A stretch of DNA of 51,739 nt from Sphingobacteriales bacterium (GTDB taxonomy: Bacteria > Bacteroidota > Bacteroidia > CAILMK01 > JAAYUY01): positions 1-51,739 of the forward strand of contig JAAYUY010000028.1 in the NCBI GenBank assembly GCA_012517435.1, in the 5' to 3' direction. Shown piece after piece: positions 42,953-51,201 of this stretch. How positions within the stretch are numbered: position 1 is the stretch's first letter; the number at the start of each line of letters is the position of its first letter. Both the position numbers and the translations under genes were made by a program. Below the pieces are notes generated by a model. The model had not been told where the DNA came from. It made no database searches and saw only the letters and a program-made list of their open reading frames with translations.

Positions 42953-45340
42953 TTAAAATTCTACAATGATACCAATAGAAGGCAATACCGTTCCCGAAAA
43001 TGACCTGATGCTTCGAAGCTGATAGCGTTTGGGGTCATTAGGATCATATAAAATATTGCCATTTTCATCTGTGTTCAGTAAAAATTCCTGTGTTTCAGAC
43101 TGAAAGTTATACACATTCTGAACGTCAGTATATAAGGTCAGAGACCATTTTTTAAAGAAAAATGATTTGTCGATGCGAATATCAAGTTGATGAAAAGGCT
43201 TGAATCTCAAGGAATTAAAGCGGGAGTAGTCGAGATATCCCCTTCCGCTTGCATCCCAGGCGGCAATCAGGCTCGATTTCTCAAGATCATAAGGCGTATA
43301 AGGAGTTCCTCCAACAAAGCGCCATTTAAAGCCAACATCCCATCCTTTGCCAAATGTTTTTCTGACAGTGATATTGAGCAGGTGTTTGTTGTCCCAGGCA
43401 GATGAGATATATTTTCCATCACCATTCAGAAATTCACTTCTGACAAAGGTATAGGAAAGAATAAAATTAATGCCTTTCCATTCTTTTTCCTGCATCAGCA
43501 CTTCGAATCCATAAGCTCGTCCTTTGCCTGTAGGAACAACTTCTTCGTCTCCGAAGGTTCCGAAATCACCGCCTTTGCTGGCAATACTGATGGAATCGGT
43601 AACCGAAAACGGATAATTGCTGTATAATTTATAAAAACCTTCCACTGTCATCCGTGCAGTTTTTGAAGGACGAAATTCAAATCCAGCGACAAGATGATCA
43701 GACCTGATGTATTTAAGCCCATTTTCCTTGTTGACAAGAACATTGTTGTTGTTTCTGTATCCCATGGTGGTGTAGGCAGGGGGTTGAAAATATCTTCCTG
43801 TATTGAAATTCAGGGAAATTTTATCAGTTAAAACATAAGATGCTGAAAATCTTGGAGAAAACTGATTCAGCAAATTCGACATCTGTGGGGTAAAGCTGTT
43901 GGCATCCATTCTCACACCGAGCGAAAGCGACAGCCTTTCATCCAGATAAGAGTTAGTGATTTGTCCAAAAACATTCCATTTGAACAGGTCGAATGCCGAG
44001 TAATATTTTAATGTAAGTAAGCTATCAAAAGCAAACACTTTCCGGGAAGTTTCATTGTTATAGCGGGCAAATTCAATACCTGCCCCAAATTTTATTTTAT
44101 AGGATTTCAGGCTTGAGGTGTTTTCATACCTGAACTTATTTTCCATTTCCTGAGATTTGTAGTTCAGCAAAAGATTTTCTGCTTTTGATTCATCATTGTT
44201 GAAATATTTGTAGGAGACATTATTTAGCATGTTTCGGCTGATGATAAAATTTTCAAAGGATTTTTCTCTGAAATGCTTAAAATTGGCGCCAATGGTATAG
44301 CTCCATTGTTTATTAACGGGCAGGTAGCCCAATATATAACGTTGGAACTCATTCGGGTTTTTCAGTCCGGTATTGAGGGTTGAAACGTCCAAAGCTCCTA
44401 AGCTAAGAATGGTTACTTCCGTTTTGTTGCTGATTTTTGATTTGACTTTCAGCTGATAATCATTATAGGTTGGCAAAAATGGAAGTCCGATAGCATCGAA
44501 AAGGAATTGAAGGTATGACCTGCGTACGGAAGCAATAAAGGTGGTATTATCTGACAGGGGACCGTTGGCTGTCAGTGCAAGGTCGGTTGCTCCGACTGAT
44601 CCTTTAAAAGAGAGTTTTTCAGAATTTCCGTCAATTTGTTTCATGTCGAGTACAGAACTCATGGCATTTCCATATACAGCAGGAAAAGCGCCTGTATATA
44701 AATCCACTTCCCTGATAAAATCAACGTTTATTATCCCTGTTGCACCGCCTGAAGCACCCTGAGTGGCAAAGTGATTAATATTCGGTATTTCAATACCATC
44801 CAGATAGAACCTGTTTTCACTGCTTCCTCCTCCCCTGACGATGAGATCATTTCGGTTTGCCGGTGTTGAAGCTACTCCCGGAAAAGATTGAATAACTTTT
44901 GAAATATCGCGGTTGCCTCCCGGACTTTTTTCTATCTCGCTGATGCTCAACGTACGAAGACTTACCGGACTTTCTTTTTTTATTTTAAATGGGGTAGCCT
45001 CGATTTTAATTTCCTCTGTCTCAATAACTGTTTGCTGCATGGGAATATCAATGACCGAGGTTTTGGCACTGCTGACCTGAATTTCTTCTGTGATTACCAT
45101 TTTATAACCGACTGAAGAAACCGCCAGCCTGATAAAACCAGGATTTACACCGGTAAATATAAATTTTCCGTCAAGGTCGGAGGTAGATCCGATATTGGTT
45201 CCATAAATGACAATATTGGCAAAAGGTAAGGGCTCATTATTTTTTTCATCATAAATTCTGCCCTGAATTTTTCCGGTCTGGGCAAAGGTGTTGATGATTG
45301 ATAAAATCAACAGAATAATTGTAAAAACAGTTTTGTTCAT
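42953..45340 (-). CDS. TonB-dependent receptor with CarbopepD_reg-like N-terminus
   Basis: A 795-residue outer-membrane transporter. Signal peptide, then a carboxypeptidase-regulatory-like beta-sandwich (about 22-105; GRIYDEKNNEPLPFANIVIYGTNIGSTSDLDGKF), a plug domain (about 110-230; SFPGVASTPANRNDLIVRGGGSSENRFYLDG pattern) and a long C-terminal barrel ending in Phe (GIIVEF). It lacks an obvious SusD partner, so it is not a typical SusC. The coupled DUF2271-like gene suggests import of a metal chelate or other small ligand rather than glycan. The upstream 55 bases separate it from the MORN-type gene on the same strand. Confidence 0.9.
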   Translation of the reverse strand: MNKTVFTIILLILSIINTFAQTGKIQGRIYDEKNNEPLPFANIVIYGTNIGSTSDLDGKFIFTGVNPGFIRLAVSSVGYKMVITEEIQVSSAKTSVIDIPMQQTVIETEEIKIEATPFKIKKESPVSLRTLSISEIEKSPGGNRDISKVIQSFPGVASTPANRNDLIVRGGGSSENRFYLDGIEIPNINHFATQGASGGATGIINVDFIREVDLYTGAFPAVYGNAMSSVLDMKQIDGNSEKLSFKGSVGATDLALTANGPLSDNTTFIASVRRSYLQFLFDAIGLPFLPTYNDYQLKVKSKISNKTEVTILSLGALDVSTLNTGLKNPNEFQRYILGYLPVNKQWSYTIGANFKHFREKSFENFIISRNMLNNVSYKYFNNDESKAENLLLNYKSQEMENKFRYENTSSLKSYKIKFGAGIEFARYNNETSRKVFAFDSLLTLKYYSAFDLFKWNVFGQITNSYLDERLSLSLGVRMDANSFTPQMSNLLNQFSPRFSASYVLTDKISLNFNTGRYFQPPAYTTMGYRNNNNVLVNKENGLKYIRSDHLVAGFEFRPSKTARMTVEGFYKLYSNYPFSVTDSISIASKGGDFGTFGDEEVVPTGKGRAYGFEVLMQEKEWKGINFILSYTFVRSEFLNGDGKYISSAWDNKHLLNITVRKTFGKGWDVGFKWRFVGGTPYTPYDLEKSSLIAAWDASGRGYLDYSRFNSLRFKPFHQLDIRIDKSFFFKKWSLTLYTDVQNVYNFQSETQEFLLNTDENGNILYDPNDPKRYQLRSIRSFSGTVLPSIGIIVEF

Positions 45341-45395
45341 TTTTCAGGCTTTCCTGTAAAACAAGTTAGAAGAATTTTTGTTCAGATGTAATTAA

Positions 45396-46127
45396 TTATT
45401 TTGGTTTTGCAGGTGGCTTTTTCTCATCATACACATTGACCGATTCTTTTTGTCCCTGCTCGTTGTACTTAACAAGTTTTATAATATTACCTCCTGAATA
45501 GGTTCTCTCTGCCTTGATTACTCCGTTTTCATACCACTCATAGGCAAGACCTTCAATTTTTCCAAACTTGTAATTTTCTTCAACACGTTTACCTCCGGTA
45601 GGGTAATATTCCGTTCGCTTCATCAGCGTATTGTTTTCGTAGTATTTTTCTTCCTTAACCTGTTTATTGATAAACCACTGATATTCAATTTTTACGGTTT
45701 TATCAACCAGATATTCCTCCTGATAGATTTTCAGCCCGAGTTGATCATATTTGATAAGCCTGACCAATCGGTTGTCTTCATAGTGTTTTTCGAATTCCGT
45801 TTTTCCATTCTCGTACCAGGTATATTCAATACCGATAATGGAATCGTTTGAATAGGTAATCTGGGATCTTTTATTGCCGTTGGCATACCACTCCGTAAAA
45901 GTTCCGTGTTTTTTCCCATCTTTGAAGTATTGAGCCATTTTTGGCTTTCCGTCTTCATACCACTGCTTCCATGAAACGACTTTATTGTTATTGTATATTT
46001 TTTCTTCTTTTTTCTGACGGCTGTTGGGATATTTGACAGTCTCAACCCGGTTTGGACGGGGTTGCTGGGCAAAAACCATCTGGCTGATCAGTAGAAATAA
46101 AGTCAGTATTTTAAGGTTTTTATTCAT
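45396..46127 (-). CDS. Exported MORN-repeat (YwqK-type) protein
   Basis: A 243-residue protein with a signal peptide (MNKNLKILTLFLLISQMVFAQ). The rest consists of MORN/YwqK-like repeats of about 22 residues: VVSWKQWYEDGKPKMAQYFKDGKKHG, TFTEWYANGNKRSQITY, EYTWYENGKTEFEKHYEDNR, and so on. YwqK-family proteins with this repeat are called antitoxins in databases, but in Bacteroidota exported versions have no known toxin and probably form a beta-sheet surface. It ends in a Lys/Pro-rich tail. An exact promoter element lies only 8 bases before the ATG. Confidence 0.8.
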   Translation of the reverse strand: MNKNLKILTLFLLISQMVFAQQPRPNRVETVKYPNSRQKKEEKIYNNNKVVSWKQWYEDGKPKMAQYFKDGKKHGTFTEWYANGNKRSQITYSNDSIIGIEYTWYENGKTEFEKHYEDNRLVRLIKYDQLGLKIYQEEYLVDKTVKIEYQWFINKQVKEEKYYENNTLMKRTEYYPTGGKRVEENYKFGKIEGLAYEWYENGVIKAERTYSGGNIIKLVKYNEQGQKESVNVYDEKKPPAKPK

Positions 46128-46135
46128 TTTCAGGG

Positions 46136-46143
46136 CAAAGATA
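46136..46143 (-). promoter_or_regulatory. -7 promoter element of the MORN-type gene (TATCTTTG)
   Basis: An exact TAnnTTTG match on the minus strand between the alaS stop and the MORN gene. Only 8 bases separate it from the ATG, which would give a nearly leaderless transcript. Confidence 0.55.
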
Positions 46144-46150
46144 AGCTTAT

Positions 46151-48796
46151 TTACGATTTCTGCTGTATTTTCTCCAAAATGTGTTTTCTTGCTTCATGCA
46201 TGGCTCTCTGAATACCTTCAGGGTTTTTGCCCCCTGCACTTGCAAAAAATGGCTGACCTCCGCCTCCACCCTGTATTTCTTTGCTGATGGATTTTATCAG
46301 CTCAACAGCATTTAGTCCTTTTTCTTCAATCAGTTCAGCGCTCAGCATCACCCACAGATTGGCCTTTCCTGCTGTCTGTGAACCAATTACCACCACTGAT
46401 GGCTTAAGCTTTTTATTGATTGCAAAAACAAGATCTTTTATCAATGAAGTATTTTCAATATCAATCTGCTTGACAATCAGATAAATATGATTAATTTTCT
46501 CGGCTTTTTCCATTAAACTCTCAGCAAGATGATTCATTTTTTCCTGCTGTAAACCTTCATTTTCTTTTTTCAGGCTTTTGTTTTCATCCAAAAGTCTTTC
46601 AATAGCAAATTGAATTTCTTCTGATGGTGTGTGAAGAATTTCGGCAGCATTTTTCAACGCAATCTCCTGATTTTGAATATATTTCAAGGCATTGAGCCCG
46701 GTTACGGCTTCTACTCTCCGGATTCCTGCCGCAATGGCACTTTCGGAAACAACTTTAAAAAAACCAATTTCTCCTGTGTTTTTCACGTGTGTACCTCCGC
46801 AGAGTTCAACAGATTGACCAAACTGTATCATTCTGACTTTATCTCCGTATTTTTCACCAAACAAGGCTATCGCACCTCTTTCAATTGCTTTTTGGTAGTC
46901 AATCTGACGTTCCTCCGAAAGGGAAAGGTTTTCCATGATTCTTTCGTTGACAAACTGCTCTATTTCAAAGATTTCCTGTTGACTTACCTTAGTAAAATGT
47001 GAGAAGTCAAAGCGTGTTCTTTCATGATCAACATAGGAGCCTTTTTGTTCAACATGAGGGCCTAATACCTTACGCAAAGCCTGATGCAACAGATGAGTGG
47101 CAGAGTGATTTTTCATGGTTGCCCTTCTGTCCGATTCATTGACTTTTGCCCTGAACACGGATTGAAGCCGTTCAGGAAGTTTTTTTGCCAGATGAACGAT
47201 TAAATCGTTTTCTTTTTGAGTATCAATAATTTCTATAACTTCATGATCATCAACAATTTGCCCCCTGTCACCCACCTGTCCACCGCTTTCAGCATAAAAT
47301 GGGGTTTTATCAAATACCAGCTGAAATATTTCTTCATTTTTGACTTTAATCTTTCTGTACCTGTTGATTTTCACATCACATTCAAGTTCATCATATCCCA
47401 CAAATACCGTTTCACTATCTTCCTTAGAAACCATCTGCCAGTCGTCACGTTCGATAATACCTGCCTGCTTCGACCTTTGTTTTTGTTTGTCAAGTTCCTG
47501 CTGAAATTCTTCAAGATCAACATCCAGATTTTTCTCCTTTAAAATCAATTGAGTGAGGTCAACAGGGAATCCATAGGTATCATAAAGAATAAAGGCCGTC
47601 TTTCCATCGAGTTGTTTTTTCCCGGAGGAAATAACATTTGAGGTGGCCTGATTCAGCATTTTAATCCCAGTATCGAGTGTACGAAGGAAGTTTTCTTCTT
47701 CTTCCCTGATTACTTTTGAAATAAACTCCTGCTGGGTCTTTAATTCCGGAAACTGATTTCCAAGTACATCCGACAAGGTGGGTAAAAGTTTGTATATAAA
47801 AGACTCTTTTTGATTCAGATAAGAAAAACCATAGCGGATAGCACGTCTGAGAATACGTCTGATAACATAGCCGGCCTTGTTGTTGGAAGGAAGCTGGCCG
47901 TCAGCAATGGCAAAAGCGACTGCCCGGAGATGGTCGGCAACCACACGCATGGCCACATCGCTCAAACCACCCATGCCATAACGAAGACCTGTTATTTCTG
48001 TAATTTCCCTGATGACCGGCTGGAAAATATCTGTATCATAATTTGATTTTTTCCCTTGTAAGACCATGCAGAGTCTTTCAAAACCCATTCCCGTATCCAC
48101 ATGTTTTTCAGGAAGTTGAATAAGAGTTTTATCCGACTGTCTGTTAAACTGAATAAAAACGAGGTTCCATATTTCAATCACTTCAGGATTCCCGGTATTG
48201 ACAAGTTTTTCTCCGGGTATTTCCCTGCGTTGTTCATCATTTCTCAGGTCAATGTGGATTTCAGAGCAAGGTCCGCAAGGGCCTGTTTCACCCATTTCCC
48301 AGAAATTATCTTTTTTTGAACCAGCCAGTATTCTGTTTTCAGGCAGTATTTTTTTCCAGAATTCGTATGATTCCTTATCGGGATCGAGGTTTTCGCTTTC
48401 GTCTCCACCAAAATAAGTGGCATACAGCCTGTTTTCATCAATACCATATACATCGTGGAGAAGCTCCCATGCCCATTCGATGGCTTCTTTTTTAAAATAA
48501 TCGCCAAAACTCCAGTTGCCAAGCATTTCGAACATGGTATGATGATAGGTATCGTGCCCCACTTCCTCAAGATCATTGTGTTTACCGGATACCCGCAGAC
48601 ATTTTTGTGTATTGGCAATTCGCTTGTTTTCTGCTGTCTTGTTTCCTAAAAAATAATCCTTGAATTGATTCATGCCTGCATTGGTAAACATCAGGGTCGG
48701 ATCATTTTTAACAACTATAGGGGCAGATGCAACAATTTTATGATTTTTTGACTGGAAAAATTCAAAGAATTTCTGACGGATTTCCTGGCTTTTCAT
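46151..48796 (-). CDS. alaS: Alanine--tRNA ligase
   Basis: An 881-residue class II synthetase of normal length. N-terminal catalytic core (FFQSKNHKIVASAPIVVKNDPTLMFTNAGMNQFKDYFLG), an editing domain with the zinc-binding HSATHLLH pattern and CGGTHVKNTGEIG, and a C-terminal C-Ala domain with the glycine-rich IQGGGGGQPFFASAGG. It charges tRNA-Ala and hydrolyses mischarged Ser/Gly. A one-mismatch promoter element (GACCTTTG, bases 48823-48830 on the minus strand) precedes the start. Confidence 0.97.
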   Translation of the reverse strand: MKSQEIRQKFFEFFQSKNHKIVASAPIVVKNDPTLMFTNAGMNQFKDYFLGNKTAENKRIANTQKCLRVSGKHNDLEEVGHDTYHHTMFEMLGNWSFGDYFKKEAIEWAWELLHDVYGIDENRLYATYFGGDESENLDPDKESYEFWKKILPENRILAGSKKDNFWEMGETGPCGPCSEIHIDLRNDEQRREIPGEKLVNTGNPEVIEIWNLVFIQFNRQSDKTLIQLPEKHVDTGMGFERLCMVLQGKKSNYDTDIFQPVIREITEITGLRYGMGGLSDVAMRVVADHLRAVAFAIADGQLPSNNKAGYVIRRILRRAIRYGFSYLNQKESFIYKLLPTLSDVLGNQFPELKTQQEFISKVIREEEENFLRTLDTGIKMLNQATSNVISSGKKQLDGKTAFILYDTYGFPVDLTQLILKEKNLDVDLEEFQQELDKQKQRSKQAGIIERDDWQMVSKEDSETVFVGYDELECDVKINRYRKIKVKNEEIFQLVFDKTPFYAESGGQVGDRGQIVDDHEVIEIIDTQKENDLIVHLAKKLPERLQSVFRAKVNESDRRATMKNHSATHLLHQALRKVLGPHVEQKGSYVDHERTRFDFSHFTKVSQQEIFEIEQFVNERIMENLSLSEERQIDYQKAIERGAIALFGEKYGDKVRMIQFGQSVELCGGTHVKNTGEIGFFKVVSESAIAAGIRRVEAVTGLNALKYIQNQEIALKNAAEILHTPSEEIQFAIERLLDENKSLKKENEGLQQEKMNHLAESLMEKAEKINHIYLIVKQIDIENTSLIKDLVFAINKKLKPSVVVIGSQTAGKANLWVMLSAELIEEKGLNAVELIKSISKEIQGGGGGQPFFASAGGKNPEGIQRAMHEARKHILEKIQQKS

Positions 48797-48884
48797 TTTT
48801 AAGAGAATTATTAAATAAACTGCAAAGGTCTGAAATTTCCGGCAGACCTCAAACAGGAAACATGAGCAATAGGACGAAGCCTGA

Positions 48885-49586
48885 TTACTTTATCTCCAGC
48901 AATAAACCGAGATTGATTCCGGTGCTGTTGTAAGGGAATGTATGGTGCAGTGGCTCTTGTCCGCTTGGGTACGGATAATCGATTTTATCATAAAACTTCA
49001 CCACTGTTCCATCTGATTCTTTACGGCTACGTGGAAACCAAACCAATGAAGCATGATAAATTTCACCAAAAATGCTGACGGGCTCTAACACTTTAATCCT
49101 TATTCCCAAGCTGCCGTTATATCCAAAAGGTATTCCTCCCCTGAAATGCTTGACATCCGTACCACCGACTGTTAATTTCATCAGAGGCAAACCTGTCAGA
49201 AAGCCTGCTTTCAGATAAGGGTTCACCTTTTTTTCATTATTCATTATGAAAATCATGGAAGGACTTACCGAGATAAGTGATCCCCTGAATTCTTTTGTTA
49301 ACATGCCCGGAACAGTAACTTTCTGCCCCGTACTGTATCCCAGCAAGGCTTCAAAACCAATATGGCTTTTGGTAAAATAGCCAAGGGCTGCAGAAATATT
49401 GATGCCTCCACCAAAGCTCCCATAGATGTTTTCATCGTAGGTAGTAGCGTAATACACCCCGATTATTTGTTTTTGGGTGGGAAGCCCATACCCTGCCTGA
49501 CCTTTTATAAAGAATGACTGGCTTTTTATCTGTGCTGAATATAATAATATTATTACAACAGCGCCAAGTTTAATAACTGTTTTCAT
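48885..49586 (-). CDS. Outer-membrane beta-barrel protein (small porin-like)
   Basis: A 233-residue protein with an N-terminal signal (MKTVIKLGAVVIILLYSAQIKS) and alternating aromatic/glycine strands throughout (FFIKGQAGYGLPTQKQIIGVYYATTYDENIYGSFGGGINISAALGYF), ending in LGLLLEIK. The length and pattern fit an eight-stranded barrel like OmpW/OmpX-type proteins, which are common in Bacteroidota. Function unknown. A weak promoter (TAATATTG, 49600-49607 minus) lies just before the start. Confidence 0.75.
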   Translation of the reverse strand: MKTVIKLGAVVIILLYSAQIKSQSFFIKGQAGYGLPTQKQIIGVYYATTYDENIYGSFGGGINISAALGYFTKSHIGFEALLGYSTGQKVTVPGMLTKEFRGSLISVSPSMIFIMNNEKKVNPYLKAGFLTGLPLMKLTVGGTDVKHFRGGIPFGYNGSLGIRIKVLEPVSIFGEIYHASLVWFPRSRKESDGTVVKFYDKIDYPYPSGQEPLHHTFPYNSTGINLGLLLEIK

Positions 49587-49649
49587 GTATTTTTTTCTGC
49601 AATATTAAGAATAATTAATCACAAGTATTTATGTTTTCTGGCACAAAAT

Positions 49650-49657
49650 TATCTTTG
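49650..49657 (+). promoter_or_regulatory. -7 promoter element of the DedA gene (TATCTTTG)
   Basis: An exact TAnnTTTG match, 25 bases before the ATG at 49683. Confidence 0.6.
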
Positions 49658-49682
49658 TAAGCTACCCTAAATTAAGCATACC

Positions 49683-50312
49683 ATGGGAATCACTGAGTTT
49701 ATTGCCACCTATGTAACTGATTTTATCGATAAGACGGGTTATATTACCATATTAATCGGAATGACAATGGAAAGTATGGTTTTCCCGGTTCCAAGCGAGG
49801 CAGTCATGCCATTTGCCGGTTTTCTGATCGCTGAAGGCCGTTTTACTTTTGCCGGTGTTATTGGATTCAGCACTTTGGGGAGCCTGATAGGCTCTTATTT
49901 ATCTTACCTGATCGGCAGATATGGCGGAGAGCCTTTTATCAATAAATTTGGGAAATATCTTCTGCTTGACCACGAAGAGCTGGAAATTACCAATAAGTTT
50001 TTCAGCCGTTACGGCCAGCTGACTGTATTTATCAGCAGGTTTATCCCTGTGGTGCGACATCTGATTTCGATACCAGCAGGGATTGCCAAAATGAATCTTT
50101 TCAGGTTTATGTTGCTGACCCTGATTGGCGCAGGAATGTGGAATGCCTTTCTGGCCTGGTGTGGATATTATCTTCGCCAACGCTGGCATCTGGTCATGGA
50201 ATACAGCCATGTGGTGGATATTGTCGTTTTGGTTATTTTGGTTCTGCTGTTTTTAATGTTTGTCTATCGCCAATACCGGAAATATACAAAAAGGAGACTG
50301 TTGGCAAAATAA
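49683..50312 (+). CDS. DedA-family (VTT/SNARE-associated) membrane protein
   Basis: A 209-residue inner-membrane protein. Conserved motifs: ESMVFPVPSEAVMPFAGFLIAEGR near the N-terminus, GSLIGSYLSYLIGRYGG, and FISRFIPVVRHLISIPAGIAKMNLFRFML, the F.RF.P..R....AG...M signature with the essential Arg. DedA proteins act in membrane homeostasis and lipid-carrier (undecaprenyl-phosphate) recycling. The start is a clean ATG at 49683. It is a lone gene with its own promoter, between the OM barrel (divergent) and tRNA-Val. Confidence 0.93.
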   Translation: MGITEFIATYVTDFIDKTGYITILIGMTMESMVFPVPSEAVMPFAGFLIAEGRFTFAGVIGFSTLGSLIGSYLSYLIGRYGGEPFINKFGKYLLLDHEELEITNKFFSRYGQLTVFISRFIPVVRHLISIPAGIAKMNLFRFMLLTLIGAGMWNAFLAWCGYYLRQRWHLVMEYSHVVDIVVLVILVLLFLMFVYRQYRKYTKRRLLAK

Positions 50313-50496
50313 TAGATTTTCGAGCAGAAGATCAACCATTCCTCGCTAAAAAGAATTGTCATAGATAATTCAGAATCACATATTCAGGCAAGAAAAAGCA
50401 CAGAAGAAAAATATCCTGATTATTTAATCCGGTTTATTTCACCCAAAAGGATTATTTTGTCAAATGATGAAAAGCAGCAGGAAGGATAAAATCAAG

Positions 50497-50571
50497 TGGG
50501 GCGTACTGGGCTCGAACCAGTGACCTCTTGCCTGTCAAGCAAGCGCTCTGAACCAACTGAGCTAACGTCCC
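50497..50571 (-). tRNA. tRNA-Val (anticodon GAC)
   Basis: On the minus strand, a 75-base cloverleaf: acceptor GGGACGT / ACGCCCC, D arm GCTC/GAGC, anticodon stem CTTGC/GCAAG with loop TTGACAG (anticodon GAC), five-base variable loop and T arm ACTGG/CCAGT around TTCGAGC. The 3' CCA is not encoded. The fourth acceptor pair is A-C rather than G-C, a mismatch discussed in findings. Other stems pair fully. Confidence 0.9.
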
Positions 50572-50578
50572 AAAGCCT

Positions 50579-51199
50579 TTATTTTGGCACTGCAAAATTA
50601 TACTTTTTCAAAAGATATTTTTCTGATACCGTTAAAATTTTTACGCTCATTCTAATGTTTTCAACCGGCCTGTCGTTTTGACCCTTTGGCTGGTCGGCAA
50701 TTTTTTCTGCCACCTCCATTCCGGATATAACCTTTCCAAACACGGTATAGCCACCATTTAAGTGGGGTGTACCATTTTTGTTGATGACGATATAAAACTG
50801 CGACCCGCTCGACCTGCGTTCTGGATTGATGTTGTCGCCTTCGCGGGCAGCTCCCACAGCCCCGTATTCATGTTTCAATTGTGGACGAATTTCAGCAGGT
50901 ATAGTATAATCAGGGCCTCCTTGCCCGTCATTCAACGGATCGTTGTCTTTCGAATTGGGATCGCCTCCCTGAATCACAAAGTTTTTTATTACCCTGTGAA
51001 AAGTTGTCGAATCAAAATATCCCTCACGGGCAAGTTTGATAAAATTTTCCTTGTGCTGAGGGGTTTCCTGATAGAGCCAGATTAATATTTTTCCAAACCT
51101 TGTTGAAATTTCAGCTATCTCATGTTTCTTTGATGGCTGCTGAGCTACACATGAAAAACCAAATAACAAAAACAAATAAATAGCCGTATTTTTCATCAT
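50579..51199 (-). CDS. Peptidyl-prolyl cis-trans isomerase, cyclophilin type (lipoprotein)
   Basis: A 206-residue cyclophilin. Signal with a lipobox-like FGFSC puts it as a lipoprotein on the outside of the inner membrane or at the outer membrane. Core motifs: TFHRVIKNFVIQGGDP with the catalytic Arg and Phe, GAVGAAREGD, SGSQFYIVI and NGGYTVFGKVISGMEVAE. It catalyses proline isomerisation in exported proteins. It starts 2 bases after the secDF stop, so it is in the same transcript as the Sec translocon accessory protein, which fits a role in folding exported proteins. Confidence 0.92.
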   Translation of the reverse strand: MMKNTAIYLFLLFGFSCVAQQPSKKHEIAEISTRFGKILIWLYQETPQHKENFIKLAREGYFDSTTFHRVIKNFVIQGGDPNSKDNDPLNDGQGGPDYTIPAEIRPQLKHEYGAVGAAREGDNINPERRSSGSQFYIVINKNGTPHLNGGYTVFGKVISGMEVAEKIADQPKGQNDRPVENIRMSVKILTVSEKYLLKKYNFAVPK

Positions 51200-51201
51200 T
51201 T

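Noticed and set aside
42953-45340. Polysaccharide utilisation locus (SusC/SusD)
   Set aside because: No SusD-like gene, glycoside hydrolase or regulator is next to the receptor.
45396-46127. Toxin-antitoxin system suggested by the YwqK name
   Set aside because: The protein has a signal peptide and no toxin gene is adjacent; neighbours are alaS and a TonB receptor.
46631-47542. Plus-strand frames of 108-123 codons across alaS
   Set aside because: They are antisense to a strongly conserved essential gene and carry no recognisable domain.
50496-50681. A 61-codon open frame on the plus strand (GRTGLEPVTSCLSSKRSEPTE)
   Set aside because: It is the antisense of tRNA-Val. This exact style of frame is a well-known false gene produced by tRNA antisense.
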